Shown: in pieces, positions 23,384-34,810 of the stretch
Layout of the letters: every line of letters begins with the position of its first letter
Position numbering within the stretch: position 1 is the stretch's first letter
From: Cristatella mucedo
Taxonomy: Eukaryota > Bryozoa > Phylactolaemata > Cristatellidae
Direction: 5' to 3'
Length of the DNA stretch: 64,000 bases
Assembly: GCA_009760855.2 (NCBI GenBank)
Contig: WPIO01000081.1
Coordinates: forward strand, 1,621,001 to 1,685,000
Translations under genes and position numbers: made by a program
The notes under the pieces: generated by a model
What the model was told of the DNA's origin: nothing
Database searches by the model: none
What the model saw: only the letters and a program-made list of their open reading frames with translations

Positions 23384-23589
23384 CTGCAAGGGCTCCCAAT
23401 CACTAACTGCCTAGACTTAAAGGTCTTGTCACTTCCTGATAGGTTAAATGGTCTCGTTTTGATTCACATATCAGACTTACTTACTCCTTTAGTGTTCCTT
23501 TAACGGGTTTCACTCGGGTCATTAGCTGCACCTCTAACTTATTGACATTGTGCACGCTTCCACTAATCATTTCTCTTACAGCACAAGTT

Positions 23590-23732
23590 GAATGATGATA
23601 AGCCAACTTACTAGTTATGGGCAAACCAAATGTGATTCAGAAATCGGACAACCTAACGCTCAAAATGGGCTCTGCCAGCATATCTCCTGCTGAATCTGAA
23701 CGAAATCTAGGTGTCCTGTTCCAAAGTGATCT
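23590..23732 (+). mobile_element. LINE family 1 RT fragment
   Basis: Encodes LLVMGKPNVIQKSDNLTLKM and then NLGVLFQSDLLL before breaking at an opposite-strand LINE 1 tail. Confidence 0.75.
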
Positions 23733-24275
23733 TTTGTTAATAATAATAAACTTGATAAAGCGCCCTCAGAGAATTCAATCTCTTCCTAGGCGCTTTACAT
23801 TTGCTGCAAAGGGAAACGCGATTGAATCGTAAGTAACATCATGCTTGATAAACAACATGAACAACGTGGTTAGGGGTGAGATGCACAGGGTCAGCATGCA
23901 AGTGTGGTTAGTGGCAGCATGCAGTGTCAGCAAGCATAAGCACATAAAGGAGAAATCACAGGGACCCACTAAATGCTGTCGTACATGGGTGGGTTTTAAG
24001 TTCTTTTTAAATCTGTTCAAGTCAGGGAATTTCGTGACACAATTCGGGAGTAAGTTCCGGGCTTTGGGAGCTTATAAACTAAAAGCACGGTCTCCAAAGG
24101 ATTTGAGGTTTTTACGTACGAGGTATTGGTAAACAGTTTGATTTGAAAAGCCGGTGATACGATGCTTGGCCTGGTGGGGGAGTAGATCTGAGAGATAGGC
24201 TGGAGCAAAAGAATGAAGTGACCTAAAAGTGAGCGACAAAGCCTTGAAGTCGATCCGTTGCTTGACTGGTAGCCA
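23733..24275 (-). mobile_element. LINE family 1 copy, inverted insertion
   Basis: It starts at the family-1 (TAA)n tail, runs through the 3' hairpin (AAGCGCCCTCAGAGAATTCA) and the C-terminal region, and stops at the DLHWLP-equivalent block. A 52-bp stretch of the + copy is present on both sides with a few mismatches. Confidence 0.75.
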
Positions 24276-24850
24276 GCTCCTGTTGAATCTGCACGAAATC
24301 TAGGTGCCATGTTCCAAAGTGACCTTTCGTTAGACGAACACAGCTCAACGGTCTAGTCTGCCTACTTTAAGCTAAATAGCATTGCTAAAATTCGGACTTG
24401 TTAAGTAAGATAAGGACACCACATTTAAGTTGGTCCATGCATTTATGACATCCCGTCTTGACTTCTGTAACTCACTGCTTGCTGGCCTACCTTCATGTGC
24501 AATCAGGCGCTCACAGCTGGTGCATAACTCTGTAGCTAGGCTTGTCTGTCGTGAGCGTCGCAGTTGCCACATCAGACCACTTCTCACCGACCTGCACTGG
24601 CTCCCAGGGAAGCAGCGCATCGACTTCAAGATTTTGTCACTCACATTTAGGTCCCTTCATTCTGTAGCTCCAGCCTACCTATCAGATATATTCCAGCACC
24701 AAGCTAAGCATCGTACTATCCACTTTTCGGAATCGAATCGTTTACTTATACTTCTTATGAGCCTCAACTCCTTTGGAGACCGTGCCTTTAGTTCGTATGC
24801 TCCCAAAGCCGGGAACTCACTCCCGACTGGCGTTACGACATCCCCTGACT
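24276..24850 (+). pseudogene. LINE family 1 C-terminal RT region
   Basis: Contains TSRLDFCNSLLAGLPSCAIR, NSVARLVCRERRSCHIRPLL, DLHWLPGKQRIDFKILSLTF, PAYLSDIFQHQAKHRT and FGDRAFSSYAPKAGNSLP. A decayed 5' part holds stops. It breaks at SPDL, where a second inverted tail is inserted. Confidence 0.8.
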
Positions 24851-25048
24851 TAATAATAACAATAATAGTAATAATAATGCACTTGATAAAGCGTCCTCAG
24901 AGAACTTAGTCTCTTTCTAGGCGCTTTACAATTGCTGCAAAGGGAAATTGCAATTGAATGGTAAGTAAAATCATGCTTGATGAACAACATGAATAACATG
25001 GTTAGGGGTGACATGCACAGGGTCAGCATGCAAATGTGGTTAGTGGAC
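24851..25048 (-). mobile_element. LINE family 1 3' end, inverted insertion
   Basis: A (TAA)n-type tail followed by the 3' hairpin and UTR in minus orientation, ending near 25,048. After it the + copy resumes with a decayed TTFKRNLKT... sequence and 3' UTR. Confidence 0.75.
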
Positions 25049-25335
25049 TTGAGTAGTAGACTTGACCATATTTAAAAGAAACTAAAAACTTATAACAGTA
25101 TTGAGTGGGTCCACGTGATTCGTCCTTTGTCTGCTTGTGCATGCTGACACCGTGCAGGGTGCCACTAACCGAACTTGCATACTGACCCTATCCATTTCAC
25201 CTCTAACCATTGTATGCATGTTATCATTGAGCATTCTACCTCCCATTCGATCATGCTTTCTTTGTAGCAATTGTGCCTAGAAATTGATTAAGTTCTCCAA
25301 GGGCGCTACACAAACATATTACAATTATTATTAAT
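25049..25335 (+). mobile_element. LINE family 1 3' UTR, continuation
   Basis: Contains GGGTCCACGTGATTCGTCCT, decayed TGACCCTATCC/CATTTCACC blocks and the end motif TGATTAAGTTCTCCAAGGGC with an ATTATTA tail. Confidence 0.7.
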
Positions 25336-25860
25336 GATCTCAAATTCTTTGGTGACCATGCTCTCAGTACAAATGCACACGCTGCCGGGGACTCTCTAAC
25401 GGCTGACATTACGGCATTACGACTACCCCTGAATTGACAGTATTGAAAGCGAAGCTACAATTTCTCACGTTCATTGCTGCGTATGGCGTGCAGCTCAAGG
25501 TCATCCAAATTATTCGTCCTCAACGTGCTTGCGCTCGAGGGGCTGCAAGTAAGCATATCATGCTTTATATACTCATGTAAATATGCATACATTTATACGT
25601 CAAAAGAACAGAAGATCTGTCACACCAATTTTAAGAGAACTAAATTCTCTTTCTGCGTACTTTACAAGTAGCGTGATTTAGCGAACTTGCTTTCTTGACA
25701 GCTAGCGTGAGGTTCCTGGAAAGATTTATTTTTCTTAAGGCGCCGCGAAAAAGATTTTCGCAATTACCGTTGCTGATTATTAGCATTCGCACGCTGCATT
25801 TAAGAGATGACCCTGGAGTAGGGATGCGCACCGTCACCAAAATCGATTTCTACGGGGACA
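25336..25860. other. No recognisable feature
   Basis: AT-leaning DNA between the LINE cluster and the CpG-rich block. No supported exon. Confidence 0.4.
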
Positions 25861-27784
25861 GCTGTCTATGAATGCGAAGTCCAGTCGGCGGATGGGTCCC
25901 TCGAGCGCTGCCCACGCTGCTTCGCCGGACTGTCAGCACTTCTTGGTCTGGCAGCTTCGATGGATGAGCGAAGTCAGCGCGCGCAGCAGAGCTCGAAGAG
26001 GGCTCAGCGGGCCGCCCCCTCCCGAGCGCCGCTCGCTCGCCCCCCTCTAAGCGGCGGACCGCTGCTTTCGGGTCCCCCGCTTGCAGGTGCTCGGCTAGGA
26101 ATCCGGCGCTCATCGCCAAGGATTCGCGCCATTCGATTCCGCGTCGGCGCCGAGGTTCGCCTCGCTGACGCCGGCTAAATTCGGCGGAGTTCGAAGCACT
26201 CGGCGAATGGGGGGGGGGCACTCCGTCGGCATTTTATGGGCGCGAAAGAATTGCCGCCAACTACAACTATGTGCAGCGAGAGCGCGATGCGGCTCGCTAG
26301 CCCGCAGCCGCGAAACCGGCCGGTCAAGGGCTCGGTCAAGGCCTCACGTGCTCGGCGATACCGTAGTACGCCCGCCCCGAACGCCTACCCTGGCTCTCCG
26401 GCTTAATGACCTTGCGACCTCCCAAAGACCGGCGGCGGCGGCGGATCGTTGCGACCGTTCGTCCGGTGTGCGAGTCCCGCGGGTCCGGTTACGGAGCTGA
26501 CTCGACGCTCGAGGAGGCGCTCGAGCGAGAGACGTTCCGAAGCCTGTCGTCTAACACATCGCCGACCGCCGTACCCGTCAGCGGTCGTCCGTCGTCGTCG
26601 GCTGAACTGTAGCGGAGGAGCGTGGCCCGCCGGTCGGTCGGTCGGTCGGCCTAACTGCGGACAATAGCCCCGCCGAGCGGCTGGCCACATTAAAGGCTCG
26701 TCGAGCGGAGGCGAGCGGAAGCCGAAGCCGCCTCAAGGCCAGCGGCCTCGAGGCGTTAGGCTAGAGGTACTGCGCATCAGCCGCGATAACTCCCTCTCCC
26801 CCCGTCCCGTTACCGCAAGTCCGTTGCTCAGATGGCGCCGTCGTCCCTCACGGGTGGAGGCGCTCGCGCCCCGCTCCTGCCACTCCCACTTCGGGGGTCG
26901 TCATTGGATCGGTGCGATGCAGCCGATGCGAAACCCGAAGAGGAGCAGCTGCGTTGGCTGGTGCTTCGGTGAATTTGCTGCTGCATGCGACGGGCCGCGT
27001 CGGCGTAGTCGCTAGCCCCCCTCGAAGGATTCGGGGGGGGGGGCGGCGATCGTCGGCTTACGAGGAGGGGGAAGGGCAGGTGAGAGTGGGGGAGGATGGG
27101 CGGCAAAAGAGACCGCCGCGCTCGCTCTCGCGAGGTCAGCTCGACGGCTATTAATCGTGGCCGGACGACGGGCGCCCCACGGCTCGGACGCAAAATCGTG
27201 GGGCGAGCGGCTGCCGTCCGGGTGGGTGGGTGGGAGGGCGACTCGCGGTGCAGGCTCGCTCGGTGCAGCCGGACTAGCAGTGCAGCAGGACTAGCAGCGG
27301 CAACGTTCGCCCTAGGTTCGCGAGAGAGCCTTGCAACGCTGTCCGCTGGCGCTGGCCAACCGCCCAACATCCCTTGTACGTCTTGGCGTCCTGCCCACCC
27401 TGCGAAACCTGCCCACCTCCGCCTGCTCGCCGTCGACGAGAGTCTACTACCTCTTCGCCCGACGATCTCGCGAGAGCGCCTCGCGCGGACGGCGAGACGC
27501 TCGCCGCCGCTCCCGTTTGAGCGAACCTCGACGAGCGCGCGTTCAATCGACTGCGACCGACGCCAGCTGTGACGGCGGCGCCGGAGAGGCAGAGCAGGCT
27601 CTCGCTGCCGCTGCTGTCGTCCCAAGAGGCAGGCGCCGACCAGCGAAGGGCTGGCCTGCGTCCGCCTCGCTTGCCGCCGCCGTCCGTCGCGGCTGCAACG
27701 ATTGAGAGCTGTTAGTTTGCAGGAGCGCCTCGCGCGAGGCGAGGGTCGCTTGGCGTGGCGGGATCGGAGCGACTCCGCGCGACG

Positions 27785-27830
27785 ATGAAGACCTGCCTCG
27801 GGCTTCTACGCAGCGAGGCGCCCACGATCG
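27785..27830 (+). CDS. Putative exon 1: start of signal peptide
   Basis: ATG AAG ACC ... ends in phase 1 at a consensus donor (G then GTGAGC at 27,831). It encodes MKTCLGLLRSEAPTI plus the first base of a Gly codon. An in-frame TAG at 27,713 lies upstream, this is the first ATG in that frame, and an A sits at -3. Joining to 44,261 restores the Gly codon and yields MKTCLGLLRSEAPTIGLLLT, continuing VAWLASAAA: a positively charged start, hydrophobic core and small residues, as a signal peptide should have. It lies in the CpG island. Without splicing the frame stops after 29 codons. The link across 16.4 kb is inference. Another first exon is possible. Confidence 0.5.
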
Positions 27831-28220
27831 GTGAGCTCCTGGCGCGAGCGCTCGCTGCCGAAGCCGCCGCCTGAGCGAGAGAGCAGCTTCGCTTCGTGCC
27901 GAGGCCACGTTGAGCGTGGAGGGGAGCGAGAGTCGGGGTGCTGCTCGCCACCGCCCCGGGCGAGCTCCGCACGCCTCGGCCGGCCGGCCGCGCAGCGGGA
28001 CGGCTGTGAGCGTTCTCGAACGGGAGCTCAGCGCGAGCGGCTCGGCCGAGAGCGCCGTCAGCCAGAGGAGGGACCTGGCCGACGGCCATTCCCTATCGCT
28101 GGCGCCAGGCGAGATGGGAGGCCGTTGTTACATAAGGAAGGCATGCGGCCAGGTGGGTCAGGGCTGGCTGCCGAGGTCGCCGGGTCCGACAGGGCTAGCG
28201 CAGCAGGCAGTTACTTATCC

Positions 28221-28464
28221 TTAATCGTTTAACGAGGCCCGCCCGTTGCGGCATCGCGTTTCGCACCGAGCCGCCGCCTCTGCCGAGCTGGTTTGCCGGC
28301 AGGCAGGCGAACGAGCCCGACGACGGGGCACCGGCTGCTGCTCCTCGGTGCTCGGCTGCTGCTTCCTGCGGCCACTGCAGGCTCTTGGCTCAGATCTTCG
28401 AACGTCCACCGGTCGACGAAGCCAGAGTTATCCCCCGAATGCTTGCAGCTCGGGAGGAGAGAGA
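28221..28464. other. CpG island, 3' part; no exon supported
   Basis: Dense CpG and C/G triplet-rich sequence with mutually overlapping frames on both strands; no motif found. Confidence 0.4.
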
Positions 28465-28469
28465 GCGAG

Positions 28470-28530
<61 letters not shown>

Positions 28531-28555
28531 AGAGAGAGAGAGAGAGAGAGGGAGA
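28465..28555. repeat. (AG)n microsatellite
   Basis: An AG dinucleotide tract with small AAAAG and GGAG interruptions, inside the CpG-rich block. Confidence 0.98.
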
Positions 28556-28900
28556 GAAGGAAGAAAGATAAAGAAGAGAGACTCATGATTTGGAGACTCT
28601 TGATTTGGAGAGCCGTTCCGGCTGCGAGTGAGTGAGTAGGCTAAGCTGGTTTTGTGCACCGAAGCATGGCTCGGCATTGGCGACCGGCCTCCGTCCGGCG
28701 GCTTCCGGTGTTTTCAAGCCCCTCGACCCTTTATTGTTGCCGAATGAATGCACTCGGGAGCTTAGCACAGGCAGCGACCGCTGCCTCACCTCAATTCCCG
28801 CGAGTAGATTAACGCTGCAGCCAGACCTGGGTATTAAATACGGGGCTATCCGCCGCCGGCTGTCCGGATATGGGACCTGATGCCCGCCTGCCACCAAGTC

Positions 28901-29884
28901 TCGCGTCGGCGGCGAAGTCCGTCGTGCGGCTCTAGTTTTGAAACGACTCGCTTTAAAACACACTTTTTTGAATACCTGCAAACACGTATTTCTTAGCGCC
29001 TTAAAGTGGAGTGCCGGAAGGCTAGAGCAGTTTGAAGGAGTTGTGAAGCTGGGTTCAGGGGGCCAGATATTCGGCCTTGAAAAGTTGCTACTTGCGGGTA
29101 GTCGGCGAGTTTGCTACTTTCAGATAGCAGTCATGCGCCGCAGTGGGAACATGGACAACCACTTCTACCCGATTTGCAGATACTGTTAGAAATTTGGAGA
29201 CAATATAAACCGTGTGCCAAAACGGTCAACCGACGTTGTCCCAACACAAGCACGAACAAAGGCAAACATGTCTGAGGCGTCGGCCGAAAGTCGTACTAGC
29301 ACGAGGACACCGCACTAGTGACAACGAATACACAGTTCAGATTGTTACCTCTCGGATGCGAGATGGGTTCACTGGTGAAACTTCGGAATACTCTTGTCTT
29401 CCAGAGTATGACTGCAGAGATATTATTCGGGTTCTTGAATTGGAACGGCTAAGACCCGGTCTAGTGATAGTTTACAGTTGGACAGCGTGCAGAGCGAAAT
29501 TCGTGTAATAGTCAAGGAGTTTAGCCCTAGCGTTTGAGCCAGGCCGAACTGTTCACCTCGAATCTGGTAGTTTAGAGATTCCCATGGTGTTGTAAGAGTT
29601 GTACGAAATGGCCGACGCTGGACATTCGGTCACCCGCCCCCGGGTGTGTAGTTGACTGCTTAGCTACGTACATATGCTCTAAGATTGAGGAAGAAAATGT
29701 TCCTGTGCCGTGTTAAAATAATGTTTTTTTTTATATACAATCACTATTGATCATAAAAATTATTATTTAAAAAATAACTTTTAACACGGTGCCCGAACTT
29801 TTCCCTCAACCTTACGTTAATATGGGCTTGTTATCTTGTGCTGTCACATTCATTGCTGCGGCAGTCCGCTGACGTCGGAGTACC
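28901..29884. other. No recognisable feature (intron 1)
   Basis: Frames of 80-98 codons at 28,938 and 29,212 have no motif I know. A 38-bp AT-rich block lies near 29,730-29,775. Confidence 0.35.
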
Positions 29885-29903
29885 TGCGTGCGTGCGTGCG
29901 TGC

Positions 29904-29945
<42 letters not shown>

Positions 29946-29955
29946 GTGTGTGTAT
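29885..29955. repeat. (GCGT)n/(GT)n microsatellite
   Basis: About five GCGT units run into about 18 GT units. Confidence 0.95.
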
Positions 29956-31139
29956 TGAGGCCGAAGGCGTCGCAGGTTTGTCCCGCGTCGGCAAGGTCTA
30001 ACACCGATGGCAGCAGCGCTAGGACTGGCTCCGAGTCAGATAGATGTTAGCACGCAATCGGCCTCGTTGATGAAGGTAACGAACCTTTTTTGATTAGCAC
30101 ATTTTCTTCCGCGAACATATTACAACGGGAACGAGAATTTCATCGCATGTGCAGTAAAACTTGACCCCATGATATCGGTCGTCAAAGGCGAGCACTTCAA
30201 CCCTTTGCCAAACCAGGACTCCAATGTAACCTCAATGGTCGTCTTTCATTGAGCGAGTCAGATCGGCTTCCCACTGGCCGACAATGGCTGTGGCAACACT
30301 CTGTGCACCGCGAGTGCAGCCGCTTGGGAAATCTGGATTTCGACTTAGTCTTGTAGCATTGCTATCCTGCTTCGATTGGACTCATTCCTACACCGTGCAG
30401 CGAGAGCCCTTAGATCGCTCCGATCACGATTGCCTGAAGCAGACACCCAGCCGGATTCGGCACATTGTTCAGCTAAACGTTCGCTCACAGCGTCGGCCTA
30501 GTCACTCATTCTAATGTTACTTGTTTCCCTTTGTATAACTGGTTCTATTCTATTTTAAAACAAGCGATAGTACAATTGTATATTGACACTGTCGAATTTT
30601 TAGTGTCAAACCGGTCAGGCTCATCCGTTATGGTAAGGCCGGTCAATGTCATCCTTTACGGTAAAGAAGGCCTGCTCTCCAAGAGGCATTACGCCGATCA
30701 TGAAGTATAGTGATAAAAGCAGCTATAGAAGCACACAGCTTCTGTCACTACCTGTATTACTCTCAGCACCGGTTTCAGTACCAGCCTTCTATGGTATCAG
30801 TGAAGAGGCCTGATCGAAGGATGCCATTAGGTAGGACATAGCTGATGATATGTACTCTGGATTCTGCATTCCTGGAGTCGAGTGCTGTCAGCAGAGGGAT
30901 AGTAGCCTCTGCTTTTATACAACGGCAAGCAAGCAACCGGTTTACCTCGTGCATCGTGCTGGAGACTACCGGCAAACGTTTTGCAATAGGACATCTTGAT
31001 AAGGCGAATACAATAAAAGTAAATGTCGGCTGGATTAATAGCCTGATGACAGAAATGCCTTGGCGGTCATCACCGTGTCGGTGGGAAATAAAGGATTGCC
31101 AGCTGCTGGACTCGGGTTATGAAGAGCTAGTTTCTTATC
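29956..31139. other. No gene recognised; possible decayed SINE B pieces
   Basis: Positions 30,165-30,235 on the minus strand loosely keep SINE-B-like box spacing (GAGCACTTCAACCCTTTGCC). The rest, including a 107-codon frame at 30,845, shows no domain. Confidence 0.3.
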
Positions 31140-31300
31140 CCACCGAGCTGGTTTGGTCTAGCGGTTAAGGTGCTCGCCCCGACCAAGGTCTGACTGAGGT
31201 CGTGGGCTCGAGCCCCGAGGCATATGTGAAGCGCTTGAATAGAGATTAAGTTCTCTTGTGGCGCTATATAAATGAATTATATTTTTTAATTTTTTTTATC
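31140..31300 (+). mobile_element. SINE family A copy (well preserved)
   Basis: A box TGGTCTAGCGGTTAAGG at 31,154-31,170 and B box GGGCTCGAGCC at 31,204-31,214. The 3' block AGATTAAGTTCTCTTGTGGC and GCTATATAAATGAATTATAT follow. It lies in intron 1. Confidence 0.9.
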
Positions 31301-31489
31301 CCAATATCCATAGACATAGGGGCGGTTTTTTCTTTTTTTGGTGTACTGTCTGGCAAACGGATAATTCAGCTTGGCTTTGGATCACTAAATCGTTTATAAC
31401 AGTGTCAGATTCTGAGCTTGTCGTCTTGAGCTGATGCAGCTAGCCGAATTTTTCCGTTACCTGTACGATACACGGGCCTTTACTACAAC

Positions 31490-33035
31490 TTTAATAATAA
31501 TAATAATGCACTTGATAAAGCACCCTCAGAGAACTTAATCTCTCTCTGGGTGCTTTACATTTGCTGCAAAGGGAAATGCAATTGAAATGGTGAGTAATAT
31601 CATGCTTGATAAACAAACAAAATTAATAACATGGTTAGGGGTGACATGCACAGGGTCAGCATGCAAATGTGGATAGTGTCAGCATGCACAATGTCAGCAT
31701 GCATAAGCACATCAAGGACGAATCACAGGGACCCACTAAATGCTGTCCTAAATAGGTGTGTTTTTAAGTTCCTTTTAAATGTGGTCAGGTCAGGGGATGT
31801 TCTGACGCAGGTCGGGAGGGAGTTCCAGGCTTTGGGAGCATACGAACTAAATGCACGGTCTCCAAAGGATTTAAGGTTTGTAAGGGGTATTTGTAGACTG
31901 TTGGATTCCGAAAAGCGAGTGGTACGATGTTTGGCCTGATGGGGGAGTATATCTGAGAGATAGGCTGGAGCCAAAGAATGAAGTGACCTAACAGTGAGCG
32001 ACAAAACCTTGTAGTCAATCCGTTACTTGACTGGTTGCCAGGTCGGCGAGAAGTGGAGTAATGTGGCAACTGCGACGCTCACGACAGACAAGCCTAGCTG
32101 CGGAGTTTTGCACCAGTTGCAATCGCCTGATCGCACATGCTGGTAGGCCAGTAAGCAGTGAGTTGCAGAAGTCGAGACGGGATGCCACGAATGCATGGAC
32201 CAACTTGGATGTCGTATCGTCATCTAAACAAGACTGAATTTTAGCAATATTATGAAGCTGAAAATAAGCAGATATGACTGTGGAGCTGATATGATCGTCT
32301 AACGAGAGGTTGCTTTGGAAAATGACACCTAGATTTCGAGCTGATTCAACTGGAGATATGTTGGCAGAGCCAATTTTGAGTTTCTTGCTTTCCACTTTGT
32401 GAATCACACTGGGTTTACCCATAACTAGTAAGCTAGTTTTATCATCATTTAGTTTTAGAAAATTTGCTGCCATCCACGTGCGGATGTCATCAATGCATGC
32501 AGCAAGTGAGTTGAGAGAATTTGAGGTGCTCGAAGGCTCGGAGGGATCAAAGCAAAGGTACAACTGAGTGTCATCCGCATAGAAGTGAACGCCTAGTCTG
32601 TGCTTGGCAATCACATCAGCAAGAGGCAGAGTATAAGCCGTGAAATGAACCGGAATCAGCACGAGCCCTTAGGTACTCCATATTTCAGAGGTACCTCAGA
32701 TGATCTTTGTCCATCCACGTCAATACTCTGGAGTCTGCCACTGAGATAGGACCTGAACCACTGCAGAGCAGTGCCAGTGATGCCCAGGCGAGATGAGAGG
32801 CGCTCTAGAAGACATTTGTGATCGATGGTATCAAAAGCTGCCGAAAGATCGAGCAAAACAAGCAGAGACACTCTACCCATTTCTGCATTCCTAAGTAGGT
32901 CTTTGTATACCCTAAGCAATGCTTACTCGGTGGAGTAATTAGCTCTAAAGCCAGACTGGAACTTACTAGCAAGGTGTGAGGTTTCGATATATGAGTTCAG
33001 CTGGTCTGCCACGACCAACTTTCCAATCCAGGGTA
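31490..33035 (-). pseudogene. LINE family 1, long minus-strand copy in intron 1
   Basis: From the (TAA)n tail at 31,490 it runs through the 3' UTR and C-terminus (FGDRAFSSYAPKAWNSLPTC), the thumb (NSAARLVCRERRSCHITPLL), [20 protein letters not shown] and SLLVLLDLSAAFDTIDHKCL. Upstream of that is a decayed FQSGFRANYSTE-type start. One frameshift is near 32,650, another near 32,010. It is 5'-truncated at about 33,035, with no endonuclease. Next to the copy at 57,910 it is the most complete family-1 RT here. Confidence 0.88.
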
Positions 33036-34190
33036 CCAAATACAGAGTGTACTGCTTGAACAATTGAGAACAGCGATTGATCTAGAAGTTGAGGCTCCAG
33101 TGTGGGTCGAATCGTGCCAGCACGATCACGTGCAGTCCGTCTGGTGCTGTGGTCTAACCTCGTCTAGCAGACCAGTCGCCTTTAGAAAAGTTGCACAAGG
33201 TTCCGTTTTCGGTCCAATGCTATTCTCCAATTAGATATAGCCTCTCGGGAAAAATGATTCGGGCCCGTGGGATTGGCTATCCCTTCTATGATGATGATAC
33301 ACAGCTGTACTTGTCATTTAAGCCATCGGATCACTTGCAGCGCTGTCAAGCTGATGCTTCCATTGCAGAGATTCGATCTTGGATGTTGGCCAATTTCCTT
33401 AAACTAAGTGAGGATTAGCCGAACACCTACTCATAGGTAACCCTAAGCATGCAGCTATGGACTATTGTGCATACTAGGAGCCTCTACTTTACTAATTGGT
33501 GATGGTGTAGTGCGACCATCATCACTTGCTCGTAATTTAGGTGAACTCTTTGATAACTTTATAACGTTTAATACCTTCAGTAAAAAGACCCCATCCAAGG
33601 CATGCCAATACTTTCGATCCCTGTCTACGATTAGGTACTTCTATCATGGCGACTGGCTAAACATCTTCCTATCTTCCTGGTTCTGTCTAGGCCGGACTAC
33701 TGTAATTCTTTTGGACTTATACCAAAAAACGTCACTAGGCTTCTACAGCTGGTGATGAATGTGACTGCAAGATCGGTCAAACAAATTCGAGAAGTTCAGC
33801 CATTTGGCTCCTCTGCTGAAGAAGCAAGACCTCTGCTGAAGCTGCAAGACCCAACCCCCCTGTCGATCAGTGGATGCAAAGCAAAATTCTTACACTGACC
33901 CACAAGGCCCACCTTTGCTTGGCTCCTTAATACCTAACTGAAGTACTGGACATATTTCAGCCTCCTCCTGCCCCCAGGTCCTCTATGGACCACAAATTAG
34001 CACTCTCATTCCTTTGGTTCAAGACTATTGATAACAGAAGCTTTTACTCTGCATATTCTCGACTGTGGAACTCGACCAATTCTTACGCATGGGCATCATC
34101 GCTCGTGAAGCCGACCATGGCGCATCCTTTCCAGCCGTCCTAAACTGCTACTTCCATGCTACTCACTAACTCAACTCTCTCCTGACTGCT
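33036..34190 (+). pseudogene. LINE family 2, degenerate RT copy
   Basis: Carries YPFYDDDTQLYLSFKPSD (a mutated YxDD box), AEIRSWMLANFLKLSED, LIGDGVVRPSSLARNLGELF and later decayed C-terminal blocks (the VLTL/LTHKAH region near 33,890). Stops are frequent. It abuts the family-1 copy ending at 33,035. Confidence 0.7.
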
Positions 34191-34734
34191 ATGCTTCTCA
34201 CAATCTTTTGACATATATCGGGAATTATCTGCTGAAGTGGCTCGAATTCTGTTAGAATCCTTTTCATATCATTCACCATAAGCTGAGTGGACTTGATGTT
34301 AATAGGGACGTGGCGTGCACTAAAGTGCAGGTTACTAGTGTAGGGTACCCTACACTCGGCTGTCAACGTTGACAAGCCTTACCTCTCATTTGTTGACATT
34401 AAGAGGTAGTATCCGCTCGGATTTGTAGACCCAAGGCAGCTGCTCTTCACGTGGAATTAGCTCAGAAGTACTGGCTGTATCAGTATAAAGTATCAGCTTC
34501 CACGAGACTTCGTCTGAACGACAGAAGATATGCTGCAGGTGTTACCTCACACATTTAGCCGACTCGATTTTTGTTCGGCTTTGTGTGTTCAGCCGATGCA
34601 TGGTCGAAAGAACTAGGTCAACCGTAGAGATGAAAACGTTGGGTGATCGAGCTCTTACAACTGGCAGTGCAGTGCCACGGTCTTGGAAAATAGTCCAGCG
34701 TCCTGGATGTGACTGCTAGTGATCGTGTGTGTTG
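34191..34734. other. No recognisable feature
   Basis: No repeat or coding motif recognised. Confidence 0.4.
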
Positions 34735-34810
34735 ATGTATGTAAAGTGCCTAGAAAGAGTTTGGGTTCTCTGGAGGCACTGCACAAATTTATTGTTATTG
34801 TTATTATTAT
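34735..34810 (+). mobile_element. LINE family 1 3' end fragment
   Basis: GTAAAGTGCCTAGAAAGAGT, then GGTTCTCTGGAGGCAC and a TTATTGTTATTATTAT tail: only the last 75 bp of the element. Confidence 0.75.

Larger units (their letters stand above)
25861..28900. promoter_or_regulatory. CpG-rich island, putative promoter region
   Basis: About 3 kb of strongly GC- and CpG-rich DNA stands out from the AT-leaning surroundings. It holds G runs at 26,210 and 27,030 and an (AG)n tract at 28,465-28,550. Long Arg/Ala/Ser-rich frames run on both strands at once, as expected from base composition rather than coding. It contains a short frame at 27,785 that makes a good first coding exon for the receptor gene downstream. 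I infer a promoter and 5' UTR here. I see no clear TATA box. Confidence 0.6.

Noticed and set aside
26828-27625. 265-codon minus-strand open frame in the CpG island
   Set aside because: Arg/Ser/Ala low complexity, overlapped by equally open frames on the other strand; explained by GC content without stop codons. No domain or splice logic.
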